Shown piece by piece: positions 11,185-24,461 of a stretch of 64,000 bases of DNA (within the stretch, counting starts at the first letter, position 1; each line of letters opens with the position of its first letter). Origin of the DNA: Cacajao melanocephalus. Taxonomy: Eukaryota > Chordata > Mammalia > Primates > Pitheciidae. The notes beneath the pieces were generated by a model, which made no database searches, was not told where the DNA came from, and saw nothing but the letters and a program-made list of their open reading frames with translations. A program made the translations under genes and the position numbers. Where the stretch lies: the NCBI GenBank assembly GCA_963573385.1, contig CAUYLG010034927.1:102447-166446 (forward strand), in the 5' to 3' direction.

Positions 11185-11375
11185 CCACCCCACTGCTACC
11201 TGGCTGTGTGGTCCTGAGCTGATTTCTTGACCCCTCTGAGAATCCATTTCCTCGGCTGTAACATGGGATTAAGAACACCTGTTTGGGTCAGTCGTGGGGG
11301 TTAAAATGGAATGATTGTGTAAACCTGGGGCTCAGGGGATGTGCGATAAACCACAGCTGTAGTTTGGGGACCTGC
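11185..11375 (+). repeat. MIR SINE fragment
   Basis: Near-complete MIR: 'ctacctggctgtgtggtcc', then 'tctgagaatccatttcctc', 'gctgtaacatgggatta' and the 3' region. Confidence 0.6.
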
Positions 11376-12129
11376 TTGCTAGAGTCACCCCTTGTGGAAA
11401 ATGAGTAGCTCAGTCCCCAGCCCTGAGAAGGCGTGATAATGACAGCGCCACACCCCAGTGCTGTGCAATCTGAGAGAGGAGAGAAAGGAAAGGCTGGCAG
11501 GTAGAAGCAGGGCAGGAGGAGCGGTCTGAGGAACATTTCTGCTATGTGTTAGATTTCTGTGCGGCCCGTGTCAGCTTCTTCATAAGGGACTGATGCTGTG
11601 TGCAGCGTTCAGGGGCCCCAGCCCCTGGCAGCCGCATCCTCCAGCCTCCCCTGTCCATATTGCAACGTAGTTTTGGCATCCTCCCCAGACCCCCAATTCA
11701 CGGGATAAACAGTTGCTTTTGACCTTGTCCTGAGCCCGAGCCAGCCCATCTCAGAGGTCCCCTCCTCCAGAAAGATGCTTGTGATCTTTCCAGCACTCAG
11801 CCCCCCACTCCCCATCTGTAGAGCCTGCATGTCCAGCGAGGACGCTGGCCACCCTTGTCAGGTGAACCTTCTCCCACTCAGATCCTGTTTTCCCCCAACA
11901 CTGTAAGCCCTAAGTGCAGAGGCCTCTGCTGTTCCCTTTCACCTAGAGAAGTTCGACCCAGACTTTTGTTGGGAAACCAACAGGGTGACCACATAGTAGG
12001 GAAATGGCCAAAATGTGTCAACAGAGAATAAAGGTCCCATTTGGATCCATGTGGCACCAAATGCCTCTTCCGATCAAGCCGCTCAGAACTGCAGCCATGT
12101 ATTTTCTCTGTACCTACATTCCTTCCTCC
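11376..12129. other. Single-copy interval, nothing recognised
   Basis: GC-rich sequence with no repeat I can name and no supported gene. Reading frames on the minus strand are 73-85 codons and lack context. Confidence 0.4.
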
Positions 12130-12255
12130 AGCCAAGTTTTATTGAGCACCTAGTATCTGCCATGCATTGTCCTGGAGGCTGAAGGAAAAGCAACTTTTAT
12201 TCACTCAACTAGACACAGACATTTATTAAGCACCTACTATGTGCTGGGCAGCGTG
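12130..12255 (-). repeat. L2/MIR-type 3' end
   Basis: Two consecutive copies of the tail word (near 'ttattgagcacctagtatct' and 'ttattaagcacctactatg') typical of the antisense 3' end of L2 or MIR. Confidence 0.6.
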
Positions 12256-12261
12256 AGTAGA

Positions 12262-12608
12262 CATTAGTCTGTTCTCACGCTGCTCATAAAGACGTATCTG
12301 AGAGTGGGTGATTTATAAAGGAAAGAGGTTTAACTGACTCACAGTTCTGCATGGCTGGGGAGGCTTCAGGTAACTTACAGTCCTGACGGAAGGGGAAACA
12401 AACACGTCCTTCTTCACACAGTGGCAGCAAGAGGTGCCGAGCAAAAGGGGAAATGCCCCTTCTAAAACCATCAGATCTCGTGAGAACTCACTCACTATCA
12501 CGAGAACAGGATGGGGGAAACTGCCCATGATTCAACAATCTCCATCTGATCTCTCCCACGGCATGTGGGGATTATGGGAACTACAATTCAAGCTGAGATT
12601 TGGGTGGG
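12262..12608 (-). mobile_element. THE1/MST solitary LTR (ERVL-MaLR)
   Basis: Antisense LTR. It starts with 'cattagtctgttctcacgct' and has 'actcacagttctgcatggct', the 'catcagatctcgtgagaac' region, and an end near 'gagatttgggtggg'. About 25 bp of the LTR 5' edge is missing. No internal retroviral sequence is attached, so it is a solo LTR. Confidence 0.85.
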
Positions 12609-12829
12609 CTGAGCAGTATCAGGGTGCAACGGTTGCAACGCAGACAGGGTCACTGCCCTCCCAGAGATGCTTTTGATCACATCCAAGAAAGAAGGCTGTA
12701 TACCAGCAATGGGCACAGAGCACTCAAGATACAATTGCTGAATTGAATACGAAGTTTTTATCTTCACCTTGTGCATATGAGACTCAAGTGGCTGGAAGCT
12801 GGTCATGAGCTTTCACCAAGCGCTGGTGC

Positions 12830-12943
12830 ACACCACCGAGCTGGACTCTGGACATGCTGAGATCATCACCAGCCTTCCCATTTTGCAGGGAGGAAGCTGA
12901 GGCTCAGAGAAGCTGGTGTGTCCAAGGGGACCCAGGTAGAAAT

Positions 12944-12950
<7 letters not shown>
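12830..12950 (-). repeat. MIR SINE fragment
   Basis: Antisense MIR core: 'cattttgcagggaggaagc' and 'tgaggctcagagaagctgg'. It is cut by the Alu that follows. Confidence 0.55.
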
Positions 12951-13323
<373 letters not shown>

Positions 13324-13489
13324 TCATTTTTATGTTGGGGAGTTGCTATCAGCTTTCTGGCTGCCCAGGGGAGAGAATTTCATGGACAGTTGGGTGGACT
13401 CTTAAATAAAGAGAATTTTGAAGTGCTCTTGATTAAAAGGGTGCCAGAGCCTCCAACAAGGCAGCACCTAGGTCTGCCCACAGTGATGG

Positions 13490-13640
13490 GGCCATCTGGA
13501 AAAGGGAGAAGCCGGCATGTGCAGGGTAATCCCGGAGGCCTCACAGAGGAGGTGGCCTCAACTGCAGCTATGCGGAAAGCCAGGGAGGGCTTTGTGAGGT
13601 CGCAGAAGACAGAGGTGCCAACAAATGGAACACTCATGTG
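13490..13640 (-). repeat. L2 LINE fragment
   Basis: Antisense L2: 'ctcacagaggaggtggcctc' and the following 'atgcggaaagccagggagg' fit the L2 3' region. Confidence 0.45.
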
Positions 13641-13719
13641 GAAGTGAGCACCCCATCACGGGGAGTACCCAACCCCTTGGCAAAGATGCTAGAGTGAAAT
13701 CCAGCACTATGAACTGGAC

Positions 13720-13850
13720 TAACAAACTGAAATAACCATATTTATTAACTATAGTAAATTATAATTAGTAATGAATGTTGTTATATAATAAATATGTAGT
13801 AACATGATTATACATCATTTACATATATACATAAATTATAAGAAGGTGTT
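13720..13850. other. AT-rich stretch
   Basis: About 130 bp of A/T-dominated sequence with many TATA/TTAT words between L2 and Alu. Low complexity; nothing else recognised. Confidence 0.7.
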
Positions 13851-14150
<300 letters not shown>

Positions 14151-14154
14151 GATG

Positions 14155-14245
14155 TTGTCATTTACAAATGGGGAAACTGAGGCTTGAAGAGGCTAAGTGA
14201 TATAGCAGATAGCCAGCCCTCAGCCATCAGTCTGTCTAACTCTTA
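14155..14245 (-). repeat. MIR SINE fragment
   Basis: Antisense MIR: 'atttacaaatggggaaactg' followed by 'aggctaagtgatatagcag'. Confidence 0.6.
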
Positions 14246-14589
14246 AAAACCACTCTGTGAACATGATCTGTGATTTCTATCTGCTCTTAATGTGTGCGGT
14301 TATCTTCTCACTGTGGGATGGAGACAGGAGAACTCAAAAGTTCAAGGGGTGAAGGACGAATCACACGGAAGAGGTCTCTCTGGAGAACTGCAGGACCTTT
14401 AGAGAACCGTGGCAGAAACCAGAACGTATAGGTCCCAGGAAGACCACGAACCCCAGAGAGGACCAGGTTCAACTCAGGCTCTGAAGGTTTCCCCCGCTGC
14501 TAGGATCCTGAGGAGTTTCGGGGGCGGCTGTTCCCCATCCAGGAGAGGCCTCTGGGGGCCTTGGCCTCCCTGTTCAGCCCGCCTAACGT

Positions 14590-14715
14590 TTTCTATTTAA
14601 ATGCAAATTTTGACTTTTCACTTGGCAGCTAGGAAAAGTTTTTTGCACTGGAATGAGGGTCACGATAATAATTTATCCACAGGCCTTTTTCTAACAATTA
14701 TTATTTGTTCAAGGA
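14590..14715. promoter_or_regulatory. Candidate conserved noncoding element with octamer
   Basis: Repeat-free AT-rich island in GC-rich DNA. It contains a perfect POU octamer ATGCAAAT (14,601-14,608), GATAATAATTTAT, and the SOX-like pair AACAAT and TTTGTT near 14,692-14,710. Likely regulatory by texture; not tested for conservation. Confidence 0.35.
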
Positions 14716-15129
14716 AGAAGGTGGAGGCCCCAGAGGCTGGGAGAGGGGGCTCGGTCCTGGAACACCACACACACGGACTGGCCTGCAGGTGTCGGGGCAG
14801 AGGGAACGAGGTGTAAGTAGAAGCTGCCCATCCTAGGGCCCCCGGCCCTGGGGGCTTGCTAAAAGGGAGCTGATAATAACTCAGCCCTCAGCTCTGCACT
14901 GAGAAGACTCTCCAACAAGCAAGGTCTCCAGTCTCAAGTCTCGGAGAGCTGCCAGTCCCATGACAAGGACAGAAAAAGAAACTGTCCACTACAATACAGA
15001 GTGCCACATGCATGGCGCTGGGATGGAGTCCCAGGCAAGGCTCCTGAGCCAGCTTGAAGACCTAGGAAGCCTTCCTGGGAGAGGTGACCACTGTTTACCA
15101 TCTTCAAAAAACACTGAAGGGTCAGTCAG

Positions 15130-15705
15130 GCCACGGCTGGGAAAAGTGTCCATTGGTATCCTCTATGGGGGAATAATTAGATACAATCTATCCATATAAT
15201 AAATCGACAATTTCAGGTCTAGGAAGGAATGTTACACTTTCTCCCCCAGATGCCAGTATAGATACAATGTTATTCAATGGTAAAACACCAGAAACAATCT
15301 ATTTACACATCAACGGTGGACTCCGTCAATAAATGAGGCTGTGTCCATGCAGCAGAATATCATGCAGCTCTGCAAAATGAATGAGGAAGCAGTTTATTTA
15401 CTGATCTGGAAGAGCTCCAAATTATAGTGAGTGGGAAAAGATGCAATGAGTATTGTACATTTTGTGTAAAAGGCAGCAGGTGGATAATCTTTTTAAGATT
15501 TGCTTATATTTGCATAAAATGTCTCTGAAAGGATTCATACAAATTGAACACATGGTTTGCCTGTGGGGAGGGGCCTTGGGGGACTGAAGAACAGGAATGG
15601 GAGAGAAATTCAGTTTCAGTTTTCGGTGTGTACATTTCTGTACCTTGTGAATTTCGATGCCTCTGAATGTGATGCTGATTCAAAACTGAGTTTTTAAAAA
15701 TACAC
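15130..15705 (+). repeat. HAL1/L1ME-type LINE 3' region
   Basis: The order matches an old half-L1 or L1ME 3' end: 'cagaatatcatgcagctctg', 'tactgatctggaagagctcc', 'tttgcttatatttgcataaa', 'ctgtggggaggggcc' and 'tttctgtaccttgtgaattt'. Confidence 0.65.
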
Positions 15706-15744
15706 AAAATCCAAAGGGCTGACCAGGCTATCAGGAAGACAGCT

Positions 15745-16060
15745 TAGAGTCCCAGCCAGAAGGAACAGCACGTGCAAAGGTTGGATTCGCTTTCTGGGGT
15801 GAGAGAGAATCTGCAAAGAGAATGACTGGGAGGGTAGAGGTGAGGCAGGAGAGGGTGGCCTGGCTCGCTGCACTCGAGTCTGATCTTGTCTCAAAGACCC
15901 TAGGGGCCACTGGAGGGTTTTACACACCGGAGAGGCAGCCAGGCTTGCTGTTTGGAAAAATTACTCCAGGCAAAGCATTTGGGGAAGACCGGAGGAGGCA
16001 GGGAGGCCAGTGGGAGGCTGCTGTCAAGGGAACAGCATGGGTAAGGGCCAGCGGGAAGGA
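15745..16060 (-). repeat. L2 LINE fragment
   Basis: Antisense L2: 'ggccactggagggttttaca', 'aaaattactccaggc' and 'ccagtgggaggctgctgtc' follow the order of L2 3' ORF sequence read in reverse. Confidence 0.5.
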
Positions 16061-16069
16061 CACACTCAT

Positions 16070-16195
16070 TGCATTTAATCCCTCATCATAACACTTTCAT
16101 TTTAGAGATGAGGACATTGAGGCACAGAGAGGGGAAGCCACTTGCTCAAGGTCACAGAGGTGGGATTAGAAACTGGTCTGTCTGATACTTGGTCT
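16070..16195 (-). repeat. MIR SINE fragment
   Basis: Well-preserved antisense MIR: 'cattttagagatgaggacat', 'gaggcacagagaggggaag' and 'ttgctcaaggtcacagagg'. Confidence 0.75.
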
Positions 16196-16199
16196 TTCA

Positions 16200-17215
16200 T
16201 TCACCCAGGATCCCCCAAGAGAAAGCACTTTGCTGGGAGGCGGTGGTCTCGGTCCCGGGCAATCTGTGTGTCTCTGAGCAGGCTGCTCCCTCTGAGCCTT
16301 GCTGGACTCATGTGAGCATGAGGTCCACTGTGCCTCTTGCCTGAGGTCACTGGGTTGTTTTGACAGCCCAGGACCAATGGCAGGAACAGGGTTTTATAAA
16401 CTGTAAAGCTCTTTGCTCTGTTTGTGTCTACTCTCCTCCCCACAGGAGCCATGTTGAGGAGTGCCGCTTTCGCCTGATCAGTGGCTTCTCCGCATCCCCC
16501 ATGGGATTCTTCAGGATGACTTCCCTCTGGGTATCCCAGCCAAGTTTCCACCGGACCCAGCAGAGGGTAAAGCCCCTGCTTTTGCACCAGAAAGCAGTCC
16601 CTGAGACAAGGACTTGGGGACTTGGGGATGGGATTCCAGAAGAAAAGCAAAGAGAACAGAGAGAGACAGGGAAGGAGGGATAGCCAGGAAAGGGGTGATT
16701 TGGGGGATGAGTCTGTGGGCACCTGGAGCTCCGTTCCTCTGGGCACCTTCCCAGAAACCAAATACAACATGCCTCAGGATTGCCTCCTCCAAAGGACAGG
16801 AGGCTGGGACATTTATCCAGGATCCCAGTTCCCTATCCATGAGCGGCACCCTACAGAGCCAGGCTGCATCCATGCAGGCTGAGGGGCTCCTTCAAGACAC
16901 GAGACAGCAATGCTGTGCCAGGGCTCAGGTGGAGTGCCAGCACCATGCCCCACAGCTGCCCCAAAATCAGAGTGGGAGCCAAGGGCCAGTGACATGGGAC
17001 ACAGGAAGCAGCTGCTTCACTGGGCAGGCCACCTCCTATTCCAGCCTTCCTTTCATGCCCCTTGCCACCTCCAACCTCTGTTCCCCAAGTTCCCCTGTCT
17101 CAACCGGAGGGCGGGGAACAACCATTGGGGGAGAAATCACCCCAATGAAGGAAAACTTCAAAACCGGATGCAAGAAAGTTATATGGCCAGAGTGGAGGGG
17201 CAGTGAACTAAAAAC
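16200..17215. other. Single-copy interval with long but unsupported reading frames
   Basis: No repeat is recognised. The longest frame of the window (16,614-17,261 plus, 215 codons) and a 189-codon minus frame overlap here. Their composition is that of GC-rich noncoding DNA, neither shows a domain, and the plus frame ends inside the MLT1 LTR that follows. I do not call a gene. Confidence 0.4.
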
Positions 17216-17217
17216 CC

Positions 17218-17572
17218 TCCAGGATGGGCTGACCCGTCAAATTCACATGATGAGGTCCTAACCTCTAGTGCCTCCGAATGGGACTGTATTTGAATATAAT
17301 TCAGGGGAAATGGGGTCAACAGGGTGGGCTTTAATCCAATATAACAGCCCTTATAGGAGAAGATGAGGCCACAGACAGAGACACCGGACCGGTGTTCAAA
17401 CAGAGCAAAGACCGCTTGGGGATGCAGCGAGAATGCAGTCATCTCCAAACCTGCCGACACTTTCGTCTTGGACTTCCAGCCTCCGGGTCTGCCAGAACAC
17501 ATTTCTGTTGTTGAAACACTCCGACTGCGCTGTTTTGTCAGAGTGGCTGGTGGCCCTGAGACACTGACACAC
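17218..17572 (+). mobile_element. MLT1-type LTR (ERVL-MaLR)
   Basis: Sense LTR with 'attcacatgatgaggtccta', 'ggtgggctttaatccaat', 'cttggacttccagcctcc' and a decayed 3' end 'gctgttttgtcagagtggc'. MLT1B-D type by pattern. Confidence 0.7.
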
Positions 17573-17659
17573 CTTCCTACCGTAGTGGGCAGGGCAAGTA
17601 AATGGCACTGCGTGGCCTCCATGGTGGCCCTTCAGGGACCTCCTCATGCATCCCCGATT

Positions 17660-18069
17660 TGCTTTCGGTCTGTGTCTCCACCCCCATCTCCTGTCGAAAG
17701 GCAATCCCCAATGTTGGAGGCAGGGCCAGAGGAGGTGATTGGATCATGGGGGCAGATCCTTCATGAATGGGTTAGCATCATCCCTGCGGCACTGTTCTCA
17801 CCATAGTGCGTTCTCTCGTGAGATCTGGTTGTTTTGAAAGTGTGTGGCACCTCCCTCCCCATCTCTCCCAGTCCCACCCCTGCCAGGTAAGACACCTGCT
17901 CCTGCTTTGCCTCCCACCACAAGGAAAAGCTCCCTGGGGCCCCCTCGGAAGCAGACACTGCCATGCTTCCTGTACAGACTGAAGAACCCTGAGCCAATTA
18001 AATCTCTTTTCTTTATAAATTACCCTGTCTTGGGTATTTCTTTATAGCAGTGGGAGAACAGACTAATAC
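17660..18069 (+). mobile_element. MST/MLT1A-type solitary LTR
   Basis: Sense MaLR LTR: 'gaggtgattggatcatgggg', 'gcactgttctcaccatagtg', 'gagccaattaaatctctttt', and a well-kept 3' end 'gagaacagactaatac'. A polyadenylation-type segment is present. Same orientation as the MLT1 just upstream, but a separate insertion. Confidence 0.85.
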
Positions 18070-18079
18070 AATCACCTTC

Positions 18080-18115
18080 TGCACACATACACACTCACAC
18101 ACACACACCAGACAC
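18080..18115. repeat. (CA)n microsatellite
   Basis: Imperfect CA dinucleotide run, about 35 bp, immediately 3' of the LTR. Confidence 0.8.
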
Positions 18116-18269
18116 TGGTTCCCTGAGCCCATTTAGGACAAGATGGTATTTTTAGGAAATGTCACCTCTTCTTCATCCTACTGCAGCAGCGCCTTCATTC
18201 ACACTCCTACTGCTACATGGTAGGATGAGAACCCAGACCCATGACTGCTGCTCCTCAAACACCAGGATC

Positions 18270-18520
18270 ATCTTCAGGGTTGCATATGATTTAGCCGCCA
18301 TCCACCTTTCACCCACACCCCATGCCACCCTCCTTACTCACCACACCCAAGCCACATCAACCCCCTTTCTGTCCCCAAAACAAGCCTCTGCATTTTCCAC
18401 CTCAGAGCCTCCATGCTTGCTCTTCCCCCTTCCTGGAATTCTCTTCCTGCAGCTCTTCTCACCACTACTACCTTTTGATCCTTTGGGCCTCAGACGAAAT
18501 GTCAGCTGCTCAGACTGGCA
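18270..18520 (+). repeat. L2 LINE fragment
   Basis: L2 3' region: 'cttcctggaattctcttcc' and the downstream 'cctcagacgaaatgtcagct' are standard L2 landmarks. Confidence 0.65.
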
Positions 18521-18524
18521 TTTT

Positions 18525-18800
18525 GTATCGGTTAGCTACTGCTGTGTAACAAAACATCTCAAAACTCTGTGGCTTACAAAGAGCAGGCATTTGCATGGCT
18601 GCAGGGCTTGTGTGGCTGCAGGTTGGATGGGCAGTTCTACTGATCTGGGCTCATTAAATGATTGCTCTGCCTTTGAGGCTCGCTAGCAGATCAGCCAGGT
18701 TCTGGTTGATGTAGGGTGGCTTCAACTGGGACAGCTCGTCTCTGCTATATGTCCTTCTCATCCTCCAGCAGGAGAGCCCAGGCTTATTTCTCAAGGTGGT
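18525..18800 (-). mobile_element. Old MLT1-like LTR fragment
   Basis: The antisense start 'ttagctactgctgtgtaaca' followed by 'aaactctgtggcttacaaag' corresponds to the reversed MLT1 3' end. The rest is heavily decayed and the family is uncertain. Confidence 0.5.
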
Positions 18801-18823
18801 AGGAGAATTCCAAGTGAGTGAGC

Positions 18824-19162
<339 letters not shown>

Positions 19163-19431
19163 GCATCTGTGGCTTCAGCTGGAGCTGGACCTGTACCACC
19201 TATACCACATCCTATCAGCCTAAGCAGGGGATATGGCCAAGCCCAGATTCAAGGGGTGGGGAATAGATTCCCCTTCTAGGTGGCAGAGTCATGTGGCAAA
19301 AGGGCAGGGGCTACCAGGAAGAGTGAAAGGTTCAGGGCATTTTTGCAGTCAACCTTCCCTGACCACTTTATCTAAGAAATATTCTCAGAGAGTGACACTT
19401 TGCCTATTTGATTTCCCTCCTTGCATTTGTT

Positions 19432-19770
19432 CCAATGTGTCATTATCTTTTTTTTTTTTTTTTTTTTGAGACAGAGTCTTGCTCTGTCACCCAGGCTGGG
19501 GTGCAGTGGCGCGATCCCTGCTCACTGCGACGTCAGCCCCCCACCCAGTTCAAGTGATTCTTCTGCCTCAGCCTCCCAACTAGCTGAGGTACAGGCACCA
19601 GCCACCATGCTCAGCTAATTTTTGTCTTTTTAGTAGAGACAGGGGTTTCACCATGTTGGCCAGGATGATCTCGAACTCCTGACCTCAAGTGATCCGCCTG
19701 CCTCGGCCTCCCAGAGGGCTGAGATTACAGGCGAGAGCCACCGCGCCCAGCCCCAATGTGCCATTATCTT
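19432..19770 (-). repeat. AluS-like element with long target-site duplication
   Basis: Antisense Alu (19,450-19,752) with a T tail. Flanked by an 18-bp repeat with one mismatch, starting 'ccaatgtg' (19,432-19,449 and 19,753-19,770), the clearest target-site duplication in the window. Confidence 0.96.
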
Positions 19771-20089
19771 GTTTATTTAGTAGTTAACTCGTTCTCGTGT
19801 GTGGATCCTGAGGGCCCAGAGAGAGACAAGCACAGTGCCTGACACATAGAAGTTTAGAAAACCCTGCCCTGCCCCCACCTCCACCCGCACAAACACTTCC
19901 TCCTACTGCAAGAATAAGCCAGAATAAGCCAGATCCAAGCAAGCCCAAGGCTGGGATGGGAAGGGTGTTGGACACGTTGGAATGTTTCCTCTGGAAAGCA
20001 GGAGAACAGGGCTCAGCCCCGTTAGGACCACTCTGCCCAGTCTCAGGGCCGCCATCCTGTAAGCGTGGAGCAAATCCTCCCCCATTTCT

Positions 20090-20215
20090 GGGGCTCACTC
20101 CGAGGAAGCCGTTTCTTGCCTCATAATTGTATCTGAATGCAAATAGCTCTGCCAGGGTGAATATATTAAAATCTGCGTTGTCAGCAATCACAGCGGAGGG
20201 CGGGGGAGAGGAGGG
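20090..20215. promoter_or_regulatory. Candidate conserved noncoding element with octamer
   Basis: Repeat-free block carrying CATAATTG, a perfect POU octamer ATGCAAAT (20,137-20,144) and GAATATATTAAAATC, flanked by GC-rich sequence. The pattern resembles developmental enhancers. Inferred only. Confidence 0.35.
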
Positions 20216-20302
20216 GGCCAAGCAGAACCCGGAACACAAATGACTGTCTGGATGATCGCTCCATCCCAAGGAAGGAGGCCGGGGGACAGGAACCTCATTG
20301 TG

Positions 20303-20328
20303 TGCCTGGTGGGGGGCGGGGGGGGGCA
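20303..20328. other. G-run, possible G-quadruplex
   Basis: Two G runs of six and nine or more interrupted by single bases on the plus strand. The 9-G run alone can supply several G3 tracts, so a quadruplex is plausible. Confidence 0.5.
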
Positions 20329-20539
20329 GTTTCTTGCTTTGCTCACTAAAAACGCTCACGGTTAAGGCTGAACTCATCCTGGCCGTGGAGCTGAGGCACC
20401 AAGAGAAGGCTGAGGGGCCGAGATGGTGCAGGTGGTGTTTTCAAAAGCGGACACCTGCCAGGTGGGGCTGATGTCGAGGGAAAGGAATAAAAGAGGGCGG
20501 GGCATCGAACTCCAGCAGGCCACAGTGTGGATAGGGTGC

Positions 20540-20640
20540 TCACTCACAACTCACGCACTCATTCATTCTTTCATTCACTCAGCACCCACTCAAACTTGGC
20601 ACTGTGCTACCTCCTTTCCTCCACACATGTCCCTGCAGCA
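20540..20640 (-). repeat. L2/MIR-type 3' end
   Basis: Antisense terminal word 'cattcattctttcattcac' followed by 'tcagcacccactcaaac' and 'ggcactgtgct'. Confidence 0.5.
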
Positions 20641-20769
20641 CCAAAGACCAAGCCTACAATCCTCCCTGGGCCTGTGAGGCCCTTTTCTAATTGACATCTG
20701 CTTGCCTTGCCTCACCAGTCCCCCCGCCAACCTGCCTCCCTCAGCAGCACTACATTCAAGACTGCTCTG

Positions 20770-21010
20770 GTTGCCTCCTTCAGAAAGTCCTCCCTGACTG
20801 CCCCTTGACAATGTTATCACTCCCGTTTCCTTACCCCGTCCTATATTTCTTCATAAACACTGTCACCATCATGTATGTTTTTTACTTTTAACCTCAATCT
20901 CCCCACTTAAAATGTCAGCTCTGTGTCCATTTTATCCCAAAGCTGGGTCCCAAGCACTCGCACCTTGCCTGGCATAGGACAGTAAATGTTTGCTGAGGGA
21001 CTGAATGCAC
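20770..21010 (+). repeat. L2 LINE 3' end
   Basis: 'cagaaagtcctccctgactg', then 'tatatttcttcataaacact' and the terminal 'taaatgtttgctgagggact'. The order matches an L2 3' end. Confidence 0.7.
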
Positions 21011-21229
21011 GGTCAGGATGAGAGGTGGCTGTTACTCATCAATGCTGCCCAGATCATCGTGTTTTTTACATGAGGGGGCAATCATGGGATCACCCCAAGG
21101 CTCTGAATCAGGAGGTCAGTGGACAGAAGCCTCAGGATGAGATCCAGGCACGGCCCCATCACAGGCCTGGAGATGAGGCATGAACTCATGTATGCACCTG
21201 GGGACACGATGCCTGATTTCAGGAGCTCA

Positions 21230-22270
<1,041 letters not shown>

Positions 22271-22599
22271 GCTAGCTGCCTGGCTGGTAGGGGTTCCTCA
22301 GCCCACATGGCATATCTGGAACATCCCCACCAGACTGGCATTGGCTTTGGCTTCCGCGTATAGCCCTCAGATGGCGGGGAGCTCATCACCCAGCCAGGGA
22401 GCCAGTTTCACCGTCACAAACACATCTAGGATGCTCTCCTCTCTGCTTTCCTGAGCTCTCCCTCCACCCGGCCCCAGCACTGCACCCTCATGGAGTTCTA
22501 GAATCCATGAGAGAAAACAAAGAAAGAAGGTGAAAGAGGAAGAGAAAGAGAATGGGCCAGGGACCTCAGCTCGCAGCATCTCCCTCTTTCCTCCCTGCT

Positions 22600-22760
22600 A
22601 CGCTATCACAATGATGTCACCACCCCACAAGACAGCCAAGGGGCTGTGGTTCAGAGGTGAACCAACTCACCCAAGGCTCCCCAGGAAGGAAATGGCAGAA
22701 GTGAGATTCCAGCCTCAAGATCCCACACAGTCTCTGAACAGAACTGACTGGGGAGTTGAC
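22600..22760 (-). repeat. MIR SINE fragment
   Basis: Diverged antisense MIR: 'ccacaagacagccaaggggc', 'ggttcagaggtgaaccaac' and 'agtgagattccagcctc'. Confidence 0.4.
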
Positions 22761-23154
22761 GTCGTCCAGCCCCCTGCCTCCCACCAGGCACAAAGAGAGG
22801 TGAGTACCAAACCGAGGGCAGCCTCCTCCGATGCTGAAATACAACCCATCTGCGCAAAGATGGTCCAGACCCTTTCCGGACTCCTCTGTCTCGGGGGAAC
22901 CGAGAGACATGATTTGGGGTCCACAGTCTCCCACATCAGTGGGGTCCAGGGTGACCTCTCCTGATACCTGGACCAACCTGGCTTGCTGATCTATCTGCCG
23001 GTTCAAAGTTTAATGCCCGACCCCAGCGCCCAGCAGAGACCCTTGGCACACAGTAGACACTCAGTAAACGTTGTTGGGTATGTGTCTGAATTGTGGGATC
23101 AAGTCATGACCTATGTGTGTCCCTTCCTCCCTAGTAAGAAGATCATCAAACCAT

Positions 23155-23182
23155 AAATATATATATATATATATATATATAA
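23155..23182. repeat. (AT)n microsatellite
   Basis: About 28 bp of alternating A and T, likely length-variable. Confidence 0.9.
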
Positions 23183-23324
23183 AGAAAATCAATCCATCCA
23201 TCCCAGAGTTTCTGTTGCAGGGGCCGAGACGGTGCGGGTGCGCCAAGTTGAGCCAGGACAGAGAGACAGCGTCAGCCACACTGTGAGCCACTGATAAGAG
23301 GGGCCTGGCTGGGGAATCCAGACG

Positions 23325-23560
23325 GCTTGTCTATCAGCCTATTAAACACCATTCTTACAAGTTTTTTTTCCCTCCCCCCTTTTCATTAATACGCAGGGTG
23401 AATAGAACATTGAATAAAAATCAGCCCTTGCCACACAATTGCGGGATTGAAAGGTAACTGTCAACAGAAGGATTTGGGTGACAAAGGGAATGGTTTTGGC
23501 GCTTAGCAAATGATTTTCGGCTTGTCATTTCAATGGGCTGTGTTTTTCAGAGATTGTGGG
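23325..23560. promoter_or_regulatory. Candidate conserved noncoding element
   Basis: The longest repeat-free AT-leaning block in the GC-rich half. Words include CCTATTAAAC, TTTTCATTAATACG, GAATAAAAATCA, paired TALE-type CTGTCA/TGACAA sites, and an E2F-like TTTGGCGC (23,495-23,502). It begins after a GC-rich CpG-bearing stretch and ends at a T-rich run. Strong candidate for deep conservation; not verifiable here. Confidence 0.4.
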
Positions 23561-23629
23561 GTGGGTTTTTCTCTATTTTTTTTCTTTCTTTTTTTGAATA
23601 GCATTTATTACCATGCTTTTAAAAATTGT

Positions 23630-23660
23630 GCGTCTGTGTGTGTGTGTGTGTGTGTGTGTG
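23630..23660. repeat. (TG)n microsatellite
   Basis: About 14 uninterrupted TG units, likely polymorphic. The minus-strand frames across it encode poly-Thr-His and are artefacts. Confidence 0.95.
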
Positions 23661-24364
23661 TCGTCTTTTTCTAGACACCCTTCCTTCACAGATGCTGTGT
23701 CCCCCCCCCACCCGGGTCTCACGAATTCGCCTTTCTCCAAAAATAAAATGAGATAAAATAAGACACACAACAGATCTAAGAGGCCAAGGAGGAGAGACGA
23801 TGCTTTGTGAAGAATGGATAGTGGCAGCGTTGGGGACAGAGGGCAAGGGGCCCAGCAGAGGGAGAAGGGCACGGCTGTGGGGCTTAAACCCTGACCTGTG
23901 GCTCCCAGGCCAGCTATAGCCTCCAGCCTCGCTGGTGGTCATGTCCCTCTCAGGGCGGAGATTAGTGACTCCCCCTTAGCATCAAGAGGCAGTGCCTCTG
24001 TCCGCTGAGCGGGGGTCAGTGTCAGGCAGGCCCCGCTCGCTGGCCGGACTCCACCATCGCACTCACGGCCGCTCACAAGGCTCTAGATCTATAAAGAAGA
24101 AGTGTCCATGTGGTACGGGCCAATGGTCATCCAACAACATCGTGTGGTGACAATATATCCCTTGGAGACAGCTTGAAGCCACCTCTCCGAGTGGACAAGA
24201 ATACAGAGTGACACGACATCACAGAAAGCACACCCACCCCCGTTAAAATATCAAAATGATGCTTTCCACACCTCCACGTAAATGTACACATGCTTTTAAA
24301 AAGCTTTTAAAAAATCTCTCTCCTCTCCGAATGGCCCATGACCAGGGTGAAAACCAAGAGATCT

Positions 24365-24440
24365 GGCTGCAGCTCGGCATGTTTATTGCAATCTCTGGGC
24401 CTCAGTTTCTCTCATCTGTGAAATGGGCCAGTGGGACCCA
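24365..24440 (+). repeat. MIR SINE fragment
   Basis: 'ctctgggcctcagtttctct' followed by 'atctgtgaaatgggcc' is the MIR core-to-3' transition. Confidence 0.6.
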
Positions 24441-24461
24441 ATCGTGATTTAAAACATTAAA

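Noticed and set aside
16614..17261. 215-codon plus frame, longest in the window
   Set aside because: It overlaps other long frames on both strands, has no domain, and ends inside an MLT1 LTR. Composition is noncoding-like.
23573..23942. Minus frames with poly-Thr-His
   Set aside because: They cross the (TG)n microsatellite.
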